A stretch of 64,000 nt of DNA, taken from NCBI RefSeq assembly GCF_031085175.1, contig NZ_JAVHUY010000008.1, forward strand, positions 186,001 to 250,000, read 5' to 3'. The position numbers and the translations under genes were made by a program. This DNA comes from Phytohabitans maris (GTDB taxonomy: Bacteria > Actinomycetota > Actinomycetes > Mycobacteriales > Micromonosporaceae). Position 1 is the first letter of the stretch; each line of letters starts with the position of its first letter. The notes under the pieces are model-generated. The model was not told the origin of the DNA. It was given only the letters and a program-made list of their open reading frames with translations, and searched no databases. Below, in pieces: positions 55,273-63,342 of this stretch.

Positions 55273-55310
55273 TTCCGGTGCACGCGGTTGGTTCCGGTGC
55301 ACGTGGTTCG
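55273..55310. repeat. Tandem 19-bp direct repeat before the RsbW-like gene
   Basis: Units 55273-55291 and 55292-55310 share TTCCGGTGCACGyGGTTsG with two differences. Each contains the palindrome GTGCAC. The second ends 7 bases before the ATG at 55318, so it covers the usual ribosome-site position and may be a regulatory site for transcription or translation. Confidence 0.7.
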
Positions 55311-55317
55311 TACGGGG

Positions 55318-55776
55318 ATGGGAGAGGTCGTGGTGGTCGGTCGGCATCCGGACGACCGTCTGGCCCGTTCCCCCGTCCTGCTGCGGACCTCGTTCGCCGA
55401 GGGTGAGCTGCCCGCCGTCCGCCGCCGGCTCGAGCAGGTCGCCCGCGGCTGCGGCCTGACGCCCGACGAGGCGTACGACTGGGTGATCGCGGTCAACGAG
55501 CTGATGGCCAACGCGATCCGCCACGGCGGCGGCGCGGGCGCGCTGCGGGTCTGGCGCGACGGCGACCTGTACTGCGAGGTCGGCGACCGGGGCACGGGCT
55601 TTGCCGCCGGGCCGTACCTGGCGCCGCGGGCCCGCCCGATGCCGTCCCCGCACGGCGGCATGGGGCTCTGGATCGCCCAGCGGATGACCGGCGAGATGTG
55701 GATCGAAAGCGGCCCGTCCGGCACCGTCGTACGCATCCGGACCCCGCTGCCGGCGCCGGAGCGGCCGTTCGCCTGA
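55318..55776 (+). CDS. RsbW-type ATP-binding anti-sigma/serine kinase-like protein
   Basis: The 152-residue protein is a stand-alone HATPase_c domain of the anti-sigma kinase type. It has the N-box VIAVNELMANAIRHGG with Asn60 and His69, the G1 box EVGDRGTGF with Asp90, and the G2 box HGGMGLWIAQRM near residue 112. Such proteins in streptomycetes bind and phosphorylate anti-anti-sigma factors or hold sigma factors. ATG 55318 lacks a purine-rich ribosome site; tandem repeats sit there instead. No sigma or anti-anti-sigma partner is adjacent. Confidence 0.85.
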   Translation: MGEVVVVGRHPDDRLARSPVLLRTSFAEGELPAVRRRLEQVARGCGLTPDEAYDWVIAVNELMANAIRHGGGAGALRVWRDGDLYCEVGDRGTGFAAGPYLAPRARPMPSPHGGMGLWIAQRMTGEMWIESGPSGTVVRIRTPLPAPERPFA

Positions 55777-55807
55777 CCCCGGCCCGCGCGGGTGCGATGG
55801 TGTGATC

Positions 55808-56782
55808 ATGGAGGTCGGGTCGCTCCCGCTGCTGCGCCCGATGCTGGCCACGCTGGGTGAGCTGCCGGCCGGCGGCGGCTGGGGGTACGAGTTCAAGTGG
55901 GACGGGGTCCGGGCCATCGTCTACGTCGAGCGCGGCGAGGTGCGGGTGCTTTCCCGCAACGACCGCGACGTGGCCGCCAGCTATCCGGAGCTGCGCGCCC
56001 TGCCGAGGCTGCTGCCGGCCGGGCCGGTGGTGCTGGACGGCGAGATCGTGACGCTGGACGGGGCGGGAGCGCCGAGCTTCGCCCGGTTGCAGCAGCGGAT
56101 GCACGTGCGTGAGCCGACGCCCGCGCTGCTCAAGCGGGTGCCGGTCCACCTGTACGCCTTCGACGTGCTGCACCTGGGCGGCCGGTCGACGGTGAAGCGG
56201 CCGTACCGGGAGCGGCGTGAGCTGCTGGACGGGCTGGGGTTGCGGGACGATCCGGTGCGTACGCCGCCGTGCTGGGCCGACGACCGGGGCGGGGACCTGA
56301 TGGCGGCCGCGGCGGAGCAGGGGCTGGAAGGGGTGGTGGCCAAGCGGCTCGATTCGCCGTACCAGCCGGGCGTCCGCTCCCGCCTGTGGATCAAGACGCC
56401 GCGCAACGCCACGAGGGAGGTGATCGTCTGCGGCTGGACGCCGGGCTCCGGGCGGCGTTCGGGGATCATCGGCGCGCTGCTGCTCGGCGCGTACGACGAG
56501 GCGGGGCGGCTGGTCTACATCGGCAAGGTGGGTACCGGTTTCACCAACCGGATGCTGGTCGAGCTCGGCGAGCGGCTCGGGCCGTTGCGCCGGGCGGACC
56601 CGCCGTTCGACGGGCCGGTGCCCCGCCCGGACGCGCGCGAGGCGACCTGGGTGCAGCCGCGGCTGGTCGGCGACGTCGAGTACCGCACGGTCAGCCCCGA
56701 CCGCCGGCTGCGCCACCCGTCCTGGCGCGGCCTGCGCGCCGACAAGCAACCCCGGGAGGTGGCGGCCGCCGCCCCGTCCTGA
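55808..56782 (+). CDS. ATP-dependent DNA ligase (LigC/LigD-ligase type)
   Basis: This 324-residue enzyme has the adenylation motif EFKWDGVRAI with nucleophile Lys30, motif III LYAFDVLHLGG near residue 118, VLDGEIV near 79, EGVVAKRLDSPYQPG near 177 and the motif V segment LWIKTP near 196. The OB-fold follows with GALLLGAYDEAGRLVYIGKVGTGF. It seals nicks using ATP and matches the ligase module of LigD. Polymerase and nuclease modules are absent and no Ku gene lies in the window, so a stand-alone repair ligase is likely. ATG 55808 is preferred; GTG 55802 is two codons upstream. Confidence 0.92.
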   Translation: MEVGSLPLLRPMLATLGELPAGGGWGYEFKWDGVRAIVYVERGEVRVLSRNDRDVAASYPELRALPRLLPAGPVVLDGEIVTLDGAGAPSFARLQQRMHVREPTPALLKRVPVHLYAFDVLHLGGRSTVKRPYRERRELLDGLGLRDDPVRTPPCWADDRGGDLMAAAAEQGLEGVVAKRLDSPYQPGVRSRLWIKTPRNATREVIVCGWTPGSGRRSGIIGALLLGAYDEAGRLVYIGKVGTGFTNRMLVELGERLGPLRRADPPFDGPVPRPDAREATWVQPRLVGDVEYRTVSPDRRLRHPSWRGLRADKQPREVAAAAPS

Positions 56783-56787
56783 GCCGG

Positions 56788-57123
56788 CTACCCGGCGAAC
56801 CGCGCCGCCAGGTCGCGGTGGTGCCGCGCGGCCTCGGCGGCCCGGTCGGGGGTGACGACCGAGCCGGCCATCCGGCCCAGCCCTTCGAGCTCGTCGGCGA
56901 AGCGCAGGTGCTCGCGGTGGGCGTGCTCCCGGCAGGCCAGGCAGGTGACGCTCTCCGGGCGCGGGGAGGTCATCGCGTACGGCACCCGCCGCCCGCAGCC
57001 GGTGGTGACCGTGCTCGGCGCGTCGGCCACGAGGCCGAACGTCGAGGCGAGCAGGTTGCGCACCGCCGCGTCGGCGCGCACGACCCGGCGCTCGACGTGG
57101 ATGTGCGGATCGCCCTCGTCCAT
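56788..57123 (-). CDS. Cys-containing zinc-ribbon-like small protein
   Basis: The 111-residue protein contains one Cys in VTTGCGRRVPYAMTS and a pair in VTCLACREHAHREH, followed by a helix. The C-x-many-CxxC arrangement with neighbouring His (EHAHREH) resembles small actinobacterial zinc-binding proteins used for contacts with DNA or protein. No enzymatic motif is visible and I do not recognise a named family. It is convergent with the DNA ligase gene, only 5 bases apart, and shares a strand with the downstream-starting MarR gene 61 bases away. Confidence 0.65.
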   Translation of the reverse strand: MDEGDPHIHVERRVVRADAAVRNLLASTFGLVADAPSTVTTGCGRRVPYAMTSPRPESVTCLACREHAHREHLRFADELEGLGRMAGSVVTPDRAAEAARHHRDLAARFAG

Positions 57124-57184
57124 CGGCCTCGCTCCCGGCGCAGGGGGTGAGACCCCAGTGTCGCACCGGGGCGCCGGGCGGCCG

Positions 57185-57676
57185 CTACCTCGGCAGGACG
57201 CCCCGCTCGGCGGCGTGCCGCACGAAGTCGTCGACCATCCGGTTGAAGAGCGTGGCGAGCTGGGCCCGCTCCTGCGGCGTCCAGTCGGACAGGGCCTGCA
57301 GGATCGACTGGCAGCCGACGCCGAGGATCCGGTCGACGCCCTCGCGGCCGGCGGCGGTCAGGCGGATCCGGTACGCCCGGCGGTCGGCCGGGTCGGGCAC
57401 CCGCTCGACGTAGCCGATGCTCTCCAGCCGCTGCACCTGCCGGGTGACGTGCGGCGCCTCGACCGCGAGCCGGGCGGCGACGTCGCCGGGGCGCTGCGGC
57501 CCGGCCTCGGCGAGCAGGCGCAGGATCGGGACGGCCGCGCGGTCGATCGGCACGCCAGCCTCGGTCGCGATCTGGTGGTGCTGCCGGGCCCGGCTCAGCA
57601 GGTGGCTGATCCGGGACAGCCCGCGCTCGATCTCCACCACGTCGGGTGGGACCTGGGCGCGTACGTCAGCCGGCAT
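57185..57676 (-). CDS. MarR-family regulator
   Basis: This 163-residue protein is a MarR-type winged-helix regulator. Residues about 50-105 hold the DNA-binding region LLAEAGPQRPGDVAARLAVEAP, HVTRQVQRLESIGYVERVPDP and the wing DRRAYRIRLTAAGREG. Long helices at both ends form the dimer interface. ATG 57676 lies 50 bases from the start of a divergent MFS exporter gene with an AT-rich palindrome between. This arrangement is typical of drug-responsive repressors that control their neighbour. Confidence 0.9.
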   Translation of the reverse strand: MPADVRAQVPPDVVEIERGLSRISHLLSRARQHHQIATEAGVPIDRAAVPILRLLAEAGPQRPGDVAARLAVEAPHVTRQVQRLESIGYVERVPDPADRRAYRIRLTAAGREGVDRILGVGCQSILQALSDWTPQERAQLATLFNRMVDDFVRHAAERGVLPR

Positions 57677-57696
57677 GTGATCTAACCTACGTGGCG

Positions 57697-57709
57697 TTAC
57701 TTAAGTTAA
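57697..57709. promoter_or_regulatory. AT-rich palindrome between MarR and MFS genes
   Basis: TTACTTAAGTTAA contains the perfect palindrome ACTTAAGT (57699-57706) and stands out in GC-rich DNA. It is placed between the divergent starts and is a likely MarR operator and promoter region. Confidence 0.55.
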
Positions 57710-57726
57710 GCAAATATTGTCTGCGT

Positions 57727-59223
57727 GTGGTTAACGAGCACACACGAGCGGCCTCCGGAGGCCTGACCCTGTTGGCGCTGGCCGTCGCCGGCCTGGTGGT
57801 GTCGCTGCAGCAGACCCTGGTCCTGCCGCTGCTGCCCCGGCTGATGCGCGAGCTGGACGCCTCGGTAACGGCCGTCACCTGGGTCTTCACCGTCACGCTG
57901 CTGGCCGGCGCGGTCGCCACGCCGCTGCTGTCCCGGTTCGGCGACATGTACGGCAAGAAGAAGATGATCATCGTGGCCATGGTGACGCTGGTCGCCGGCT
58001 CGGTCGTCTGCGCGCTCTCCACCTCGCTCGGCGTGCTGATCGCCGGCCGCGCGCTGCAGGGCGTCTCCGCGGCGCTGATCCCGCTCGCGATCGGCACGAT
58101 CCGGGACGCCTTCCCGCGCGAACGGGTGATGTCGGCGATCGGCATCGTCTCGGCCACCATGGGCGTCGGCGGCACCGTCGGCATGCTGGTCACCGGCGTC
58201 GTCGCGCAGCACACCGAGAGCTACCGCCCGATCTTCTGGATCGGCACCGCCGCCGGCGCGCTCGGCCTGGTCCTGGTCGCCACCTTCACGCCGGACGTCG
58301 GCACCCGCGCCGGCGGCCGCCCCGACGTGCTCGGCGCGCTCGTGCTCGCGGTGTGGCTGGTCTGCCTGCTGCTGGGCATCAGCGAGGGCGGCTCGTGGGG
58401 CTGGGGCTCCGGCCGCACCATCGGCCTCTTCGCCGCCGCCGCGGTGCTGTGCGCACTGTGGGTGCTGATCGAGCTGCGCGTGCGCGAGCCGCTGGTGCGG
58501 ATGGGGCTGCTCGTCGGGCCCCGCTCGCTCACCGCCAACCTCGCCTCGCTGCTGCTCGGCTTCGCCATGTTCGGCGGCTTCACCCTGATCTCCAACTTCG
58601 TGCAGACCCCGAGAGACCAGATCGGGTACGGGCTGAGCGGCTCGGTGCTCGACGTCGGCCTGTACCTGCTGCCCAGCACGGTCGGCATGCTGCTGTTCTC
58701 CACGCTCGCCGGCCGGTTCGAGCGGCGCCTCGGCACGGCGTACACGCTGGCGATCGGCGCGCTCCTCGTGGCGGCCAGCTTCGTCTACCTGTCACTCGCC
58801 AACGGCCACGTGTACGACGTGCTGATCTACAGCGGCGTGATGGGCTCCGGCATCGGCATGGGGTACGCGGCGCTGGGCACGCTCGCCGTCCAGCACGTGC
58901 CGATGAGCCAGAGCGGCATCGCCAGCGGCATCAACACCCTGGTCCGCACCGTCGGCGGCAGCATCTCCGGCGCGGTGACCGCCTCGCTGCTCACCAGCCA
59001 CGTCATCGCCGGCACGCAGGTGCCGAGCCTGGACGGGTACACGCTCTCGTTCGTCGTGGTCGCGGTCGGCGGCGCGGTGGCCGCGGCGGTCGCGCTGGTC
59101 CACGGCCTGGCCTACAAGCACGACCGCGCGCACGAGCGCCCGGTCTCCGACTTCGACACCTCGGCCAACGCCGAACTGGCCGCGGTCGCCGGCGACTACG
59201 GCGACATTCCCACCCGCCGCTAG
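57727..59223 (+). CDS. MFS drug exporter, DHA2-type
   Basis: The 498-residue transporter has 14 predicted membrane segments. Visible marks are the TM1 motif SLQQTLVLPLLPRLMRELDA, motif A between TM2 and TM3 (LLSRFGDMYGKKKMI), the arginine in AGRALQGVSAALIPLAIG and the antiporter motif C region MGVGGTVGMLVTGVVA near residue 140. It matches the EmrB/QacA drug:H+ antiporter group. GTG 57727 is 50 bases from the divergent MarR gene, which likely represses it. The exported compound is unknown. Confidence 0.92.
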   Translation: MVNEHTRAASGGLTLLALAVAGLVVSLQQTLVLPLLPRLMRELDASVTAVTWVFTVTLLAGAVATPLLSRFGDMYGKKKMIIVAMVTLVAGSVVCALSTSLGVLIAGRALQGVSAALIPLAIGTIRDAFPRERVMSAIGIVSATMGVGGTVGMLVTGVVAQHTESYRPIFWIGTAAGALGLVLVATFTPDVGTRAGGRPDVLGALVLAVWLVCLLLGISEGGSWGWGSGRTIGLFAAAAVLCALWVLIELRVREPLVRMGLLVGPRSLTANLASLLLGFAMFGGFTLISNFVQTPRDQIGYGLSGSVLDVGLYLLPSTVGMLLFSTLAGRFERRLGTAYTLAIGALLVAASFVYLSLANGHVYDVLIYSGVMGSGIGMGYAALGTLAVQHVPMSQSGIASGINTLVRTVGGSISGAVTASLLTSHVIAGTQVPSLDGYTLSFVVVAVGGAVAAAVALVHGLAYKHDRAHERPVSDFDTSANAELAAVAGDYGDIPTRR

Positions 59224-59305
59224 CCCGGACCTGCCGCGGCGTCCGCGGTTGGCATTCTGCCCCGGTCCGCGGCGGGTCGGGGTTCGACGTCGGGTCGCGG
59301 AGTCA

Positions 59306-59353
59306 GATCGTGGTATCTGGGTGCCCCCGGAGGGGCACTGGAATACCACGATC
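59306..59353. repeat. 48-bp two-storey palindrome, copy 2
   Basis: Outer arms GATCGTGGTAT and ATACCACGATC (11 bases) enclose inner arms GTGCCCC and GGGGCAC around CGGA. Length and both stems match copy 1 at 27605-27652. It lies in the gap between convergent genes ending at 59223 and 59415. Confidence 0.85.
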
Positions 59354-59414
59354 ACTGGCTGGAGTCGGGTTCGAGGCCGGGCCGCCGGACGCCGGACCAC
59401 GATTCCGCAGGTCG

Positions 59415-59747
59415 CTAGAGCGTGGCGAGGAAGCCGCCGGCGACGACGAGCGGGAGGGTGACGAACAGGAAGACGCCCACGCCGGTCAGGACGCGGCCGC
59501 CGTCGTCGGCGGGTCCGCGCTCCGGGCCCCGCCCGAACCAGGCGAAGGCGTCCGCGCTGCCCATCTGGGTGAAGCCGAGCCCGCCCGACACCGCCACCAG
59601 GGCGCCGGCGCCGACCAGGCAGATCCCGAGCCGCGAGACGAACGTGCCGTCGCCGACCGCGACCCAGATGCCCGCGACGACCGCCGCGACCGCCGCCGCG
59701 ATCACCACCAGCACGAGTGCTTCGAGGAGACCTTTCAAGGCCGTCAT
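59415..59747 (-). CDS. Small membrane protein, unknown
   Basis: The 110-residue protein has three hydrophobic segments: LVLVVIAAAVAAVVAGIWVA (near residues 11-30), LGICLVGAGALVAVSGGLGF (near 40-59) and VGVFLFVTLPLVVAGGFL (near 89-107). A polar loop FGRGPERGPADDGG separates the last two. It starts at ATG 59745-59747. No family is recognised. It is a stand-alone gene between a repeat and a divergent amine oxidase gene. Confidence 0.65.
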   Translation of the reverse strand: MTALKGLLEALVLVVIAAAVAAVVAGIWVAVGDGTFVSRLGICLVGAGALVAVSGGLGFTQMGSADAFAWFGRGPERGPADDGGRVLTGVGVFLFVTLPLVVAGGFLATL

Positions 59748-59892
59748 GGTCCCACGCTAGAGACCCCTGTCCATGCCGATCACGAGCCGCCCGCGATCGT
59801 CCGCGGCGAGCGGACGTCTATCCGGCGTCTATCCCTCGCCCACACGCTGGGTGACGGCCGTCCGCGGGGGACGGCGAGGGGGAGGCACCACA

Positions 59893-61500
59893 ATGCGTTC
59901 GAGGGGGTACGGCGCGCACCGCGGGGGCGGTCACGCCGACGACGGATGGGAGCACCACCTGCGGCTCGGGCACGAGCTGGCCGCGACCGGGCCGGACGGG
60001 GCGGACCGGCGACGGCGGTACCTGGAGGCGCTGCTCGGTGACGGACCGTCACTGACGGGGCGGCCGGCGCGGGTGCTGGTGCTCGGTGCCGGGATCGCCG
60101 GGCTCTGCGCCGCGTACGCGCTGCGCCGCGCCGGCCACGAGGTGCGCGTCCTGGAGGCGGACCCGGACCGGATCGGCGGGCGGCTGGCCGCGGCCCCGCG
60201 CGGCCCGTTCCGCGACCCGCTGCTGCACGCGCAGGCGGCCGGAGTGTCCATACCGGACACCCACCCGCTGACACTGTCCCTCGTGGACGGGCTCGGGCTG
60301 CGCCGCCGCCCCGCCGCCCCGCCCGCCGTCCCCACCGGGTACACGGCGGTGGACCTGCTCGACGCGGTGCTGGAGACCGTGCGCGACTACCACACCGTGG
60401 ACACGCCGGACGGCCGGGTGCTGGGCTGGGCGCGGCTGCTGCACGACCTGGACCACCTGTCGCTGGGGCGGTTCCTGACCGAGTGGGCCGGCCTCGACAC
60501 GGCGGCGGTCACCGCGATCGGCCGGCTGGAGCACGCCGGGTACCGGATGCCGATGTCCTTCGTGGACTTCTACCTGCACCACCTGCACGCCGGCCCGCGC
60601 GCGGCGCGCTGGGAGATCGAGGGCGGGAGCTGGCGGCTGCCGTACGCGTTCGGCCCGCTGCTCGACGACGTGGTCAGCCTGGACCGGCGGGTGACCCGGA
60701 TCGAGTGGTACGACCCGACCCGCCCCGGCGCCGCCCACCAACACGTCCGCGCCGAGGGGCCGCACGTGTGGGTGGAGACGCTCTCCGGCCGCGGGCGCCG
60801 CCAGGGGTACCTGGCCGACGCGGCGATCGTGACGCTGCCGTTCGCGGCGCTGCGCCAGGTCCGGATCGAACCGTCGCTGCCGGCCGCCAAGCGCCGCGCG
60901 GTCATGGCGCTGCGGTACGAGCCGGTGACCACCGTGCGGCTGGAGTTCGACCGGCGCTGGTGGGAGTTCACCGAGGACCGGTGGCGGCGCGAGCTGGACG
61001 CGCTCGCCCCCGGCCTGTACGACCGGTACGCCGGGGCGCCGGCGCGGCCGGTGACGCCGGCCGGCGGCACCAACCGACTCCCCGCGTTCCCCGCCGGGCC
61101 GGTGCCGGGCAGCGCGGGCGGCGTGGTGCTGGCCAGCCACGCCCGGGCCGGCGGCGCGGTGCGGTGGGAGGCGATGAAGCCCGACGACCGGTACGCGCGG
61201 GCGCTGCGCGGGCTGCAGGAGGTCTACGGCGGCCGGATCGAGGCGTTCTTCACCGGGCGCGGCGCCACCGGCAGCTGGACCGCCGGGGAGGCCGTCCTCG
61301 CGCCCGGCCAGCTGACCGCCCACCACCTGCCCGCCGTCGCACCGGCCGGCACGCTGCACTTCGCCGGCGAGCACACCTCGCTCCGGCCCTCGTCCGTCGA
61401 GGGAGCGGTCGAGTCCGGGGTGCGGGCCGCGCTCGCCGTCCACGACCAGCACCAGCCGGCACCCACCCGCGAGCCGGTCCGCTGCGGCGCGCGGCGCTGA
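59893..61500 (+). CDS. FAD-dependent amine oxidase
   Basis: The 535-residue flavoprotein has the dinucleotide-binding motif VLVLGAGIAGLCAAYALRRAG near residue 61 with the following acidic strand end VLEADPDRIGGRL, as in monoamine and L-amino-acid oxidases. The substrate domain contains HVWVETL and AAIVTLPFAALRQV near 320. The FAD-closing C-terminal motif is TLHFAGEHTS near 490, then SVEGAVESGVRAA. ATG 59893 has GGAGG upstream at 8 bases. No signal peptide is present, so a cytoplasmic oxidase is likely. The substrate amine is unknown. Confidence 0.88.
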   Translation: MRSRGYGAHRGGGHADDGWEHHLRLGHELAATGPDGADRRRRYLEALLGDGPSLTGRPARVLVLGAGIAGLCAAYALRRAGHEVRVLEADPDRIGGRLAAAPRGPFRDPLLHAQAAGVSIPDTHPLTLSLVDGLGLRRRPAAPPAVPTGYTAVDLLDAVLETVRDYHTVDTPDGRVLGWARLLHDLDHLSLGRFLTEWAGLDTAAVTAIGRLEHAGYRMPMSFVDFYLHHLHAGPRAARWEIEGGSWRLPYAFGPLLDDVVSLDRRVTRIEWYDPTRPGAAHQHVRAEGPHVWVETLSGRGRRQGYLADAAIVTLPFAALRQVRIEPSLPAAKRRAVMALRYEPVTTVRLEFDRRWWEFTEDRWRRELDALAPGLYDRYAGAPARPVTPAGGTNRLPAFPAGPVPGSAGGVVLASHARAGGAVRWEAMKPDDRYARALRGLQEVYGGRIEAFFTGRGATGSWTAGEAVLAPGQLTAHHLPAVAPAGTLHFAGEHTSLRPSSVEGAVESGVRAALAVHDQHQPAPTREPVRCGARR

Positions 61501-61539
61501 ACGCCTGCGCACACCGGTGCCGCGGGGCAGGATGGCGGC

Positions 61540-62463
61540 ATGGGCAAGGCGGCGTACACGATCGGCCTGGTGGTCCACCCGACCCGGCCGGTGCGCGACT
61601 CGGTGCAGGTCATCGCCGGGTTCGCGGACCGGTACGGGGGCCGGGTGCTGGCCCGGGAGGCGGACGGCGAGCGGGTCGGGCCGGGGGTGCGGACGGTCCC
61701 CGCGGACGGGTTCGCCGACGCCCTCGACGCGCTGGTCAGCCTCGGCGGCGACGGCACGATGCTGGGCGCGATGCGGCTGCTCGTCGGCCGGCGCACCCCG
61801 ATCCTCGGGGTCAACCACGGCAACCTCGGCTTCCTCGTCGAGGTCCCGCCCGCCGGCCTGGCGGCGGCACTGGACCGCATGGTCGCCGGCGACTACGGGC
61901 TGGAGCCGCACAGCTGCCTCGACGTGGCGGCCGGCGAGCGGTCGTTCACCGCGTTCAACGACGTGGTGGTGACCGCGCCGGAACGGCTCGGGTCCGCGGT
62001 CGTCGACCTGTTCGTCAACGGCGCCGCGCACGGCTACTACCGGGGCGACGCGGTCGTCGCCTGCACCCCGATCGGGTCGACCGCCTACAACTACGCCGCC
62101 GGCGGCCCGGTCATCTCACCCTCCACGCCGTCGATCGCGCTGACCCCGGTGGCGCCGATGTCGGGGATCAGCCGCTCGGTGGTCTTCGGCGACAGCGACG
62201 AGGTCGAGCTGCGCAACCCGGGCGACGGCGCCGCGCTCCGCTTCACCGTCGACGGGACCGCGCCCGAGCCGCTCGACGCGGGCGCCGCCCTCCACCTGCG
62301 GCTGCGGCCGGAGGCGGTCCACATCGTACGGTTCGACCCGGATCGCCACCAGCGGCGCAACCGGGTCAAGCTCAGCCTCCTCGACCTGCCGCTCCGCCCC
62401 GACCAGCTGCTCGAGCTGGTCCCGCCCCAGCTGCGCGAACGCGCCGAACACCTGCGCGGCTGA
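61540..62463 (+). CDS. nadK: NAD kinase
   Basis: This 307-residue enzyme carries the NAD kinase signature LVSLGGDGTMLGA with GGDGT at residues 69-73 and catalytic Asp71, then GVNHGNLGFLVEV near 91, the NE/D-like FNDVVVT region near 138, and the substrate loop CTPIGSTAYNYAAGGPV near 177. It phosphorylates NAD to NADP with ATP or polyphosphate in the cytoplasm. It lies 39 bases after the amine oxidase gene on the same strand and may share its transcript. It may be the second, non-housekeeping NAD kinase, since the usual actinobacterial nadK sits beside recN and tlyA. Confidence 0.92.
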   Translation: MGKAAYTIGLVVHPTRPVRDSVQVIAGFADRYGGRVLAREADGERVGPGVRTVPADGFADALDALVSLGGDGTMLGAMRLLVGRRTPILGVNHGNLGFLVEVPPAGLAAALDRMVAGDYGLEPHSCLDVAAGERSFTAFNDVVVTAPERLGSAVVDLFVNGAAHGYYRGDAVVACTPIGSTAYNYAAGGPVISPSTPSIALTPVAPMSGISRSVVFGDSDEVELRNPGDGAALRFTVDGTAPEPLDAGAALHLRLRPEAVHIVRFDPDRHQRRNRVKLSLLDLPLRPDQLLELVPPQLRERAEHLRG

Positions 62464-62513
62464 CCCCGCCGCGGCGGCGTCTATCCGGTGGCGATCGGTT
62501 GTCGACGCGGCTG

Positions 62514-63170
62514 GTGCTTGCTGGACGGGTGGAAGCCGTCGGGGTCGCGGTGCTCGCCGGCGACCAGCTCACTCGGGACGGGGTCGTGGCCGGCCTCGCG
62601 TCCCAACCCGCCGTCGAGGTGTACCTCGGCGAGCGCCAGCGCTCGGCCCGGGTGCTGCTCGCCGTCGCGGACCAGGTGACCGACGAGGTGCTCGGGGGGA
62701 TCGAGCGCTTCGGCCGGGCCGCCCGGCAGCGCGACCCGGCCGTCGTCCTGGTCGCCAACGAGCTGCGCGAGTACCACGTGCTGCGCGCGGTCGAGCTCGG
62801 CCTGGCCGGGCTGCTGCACCGCCGGGACGCCGGGTTCGAGCAGATCGCGCGGGCCGTCGTCGCCGCGGCGTCCGGCCGGGCCGAGCTGCCCGCGGCGGTC
62901 ACCCGCCGCCTGCTGGAGCAGATGCGCGCGGTACAGCGGGACGTGCTCGGCCCGCGCGGCCTGACCGTCAGCGGCTTCACCGACCGGGAACTGGAGGTGC
63001 TGCGCCTGCTCGCGGAAGGGCTGGACACCGGCGAGGTGGCGCTGAAGCTGAACTACTCGCAGCGCACCGTCAAGAACATCATCTACGGCGTGATGACCCG
63101 CTTCGGGCTGCGCAACCGCACCCACGCGGTCGCGTACGCGATCCGGACCGGGGCCCTGCGGCCCTCCTGA
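62514..63170 (+). CDS. LuxR-family regulator with degenerate receiver
   Basis: The protein (about 218 residues) has an N-terminal receiver-like fold starting VGVAVLAGDQLTRDGVVAGL, but the phospho-acceptor DxRMP motif is absent; the matching strand reads RVLLAVADQVT. The C terminus is a LuxR helix-turn-helix from FTDRELEVLRLLAEGLDTGE to YSQRTVKNIIYGVMTRFGLR. It is therefore probably phosphorylation-independent. The start is uncertain: GTG 62514 and GTG 62529 are both plausible, and neither has a clear ribosome site. It follows nadK by about 50 bases. Target genes are unknown, with the SARP gene downstream a candidate. Confidence 0.83.
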   Translation: MLAGRVEAVGVAVLAGDQLTRDGVVAGLASQPAVEVYLGERQRSARVLLAVADQVTDEVLGGIERFGRAARQRDPAVVLVANELREYHVLRAVELGLAGLLHRRDAGFEQIARAVVAAASGRAELPAAVTRRLLEQMRAVQRDVLGPRGLTVSGFTDRELEVLRLLAEGLDTGEVALKLNYSQRTVKNIIYGVMTRFGLRNRTHAVAYAIRTGALRPS

Positions 63171-63342
63171 CCGTCCACAGTGCCCTCGGGTACGGGGATC
63201 GATGACCTTCGGGGCAGATCGGGGCGCTGGGTGTACCCGGGCGGGGGTGCTCGGGGTAGCATGGCGGGCCTCCGGACCTGGACGCGCGGGGGCGTCCTGG
63301 CGTGCCCGGAGCTTCACGGCGGATGCATTCGGGGGGGAATGC

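Noticed and set aside
60049-62031. 660-codon minus-strand frame.
   Set aside because: Antisense to the amine oxidase and NAD kinase genes; no recognisable domain.
60483-63170. 895-codon plus-strand frame.
   Set aside because: Only the last 220 codons (LuxR regulator) are real; the rest shadows the amine oxidase and nadK in another frame.
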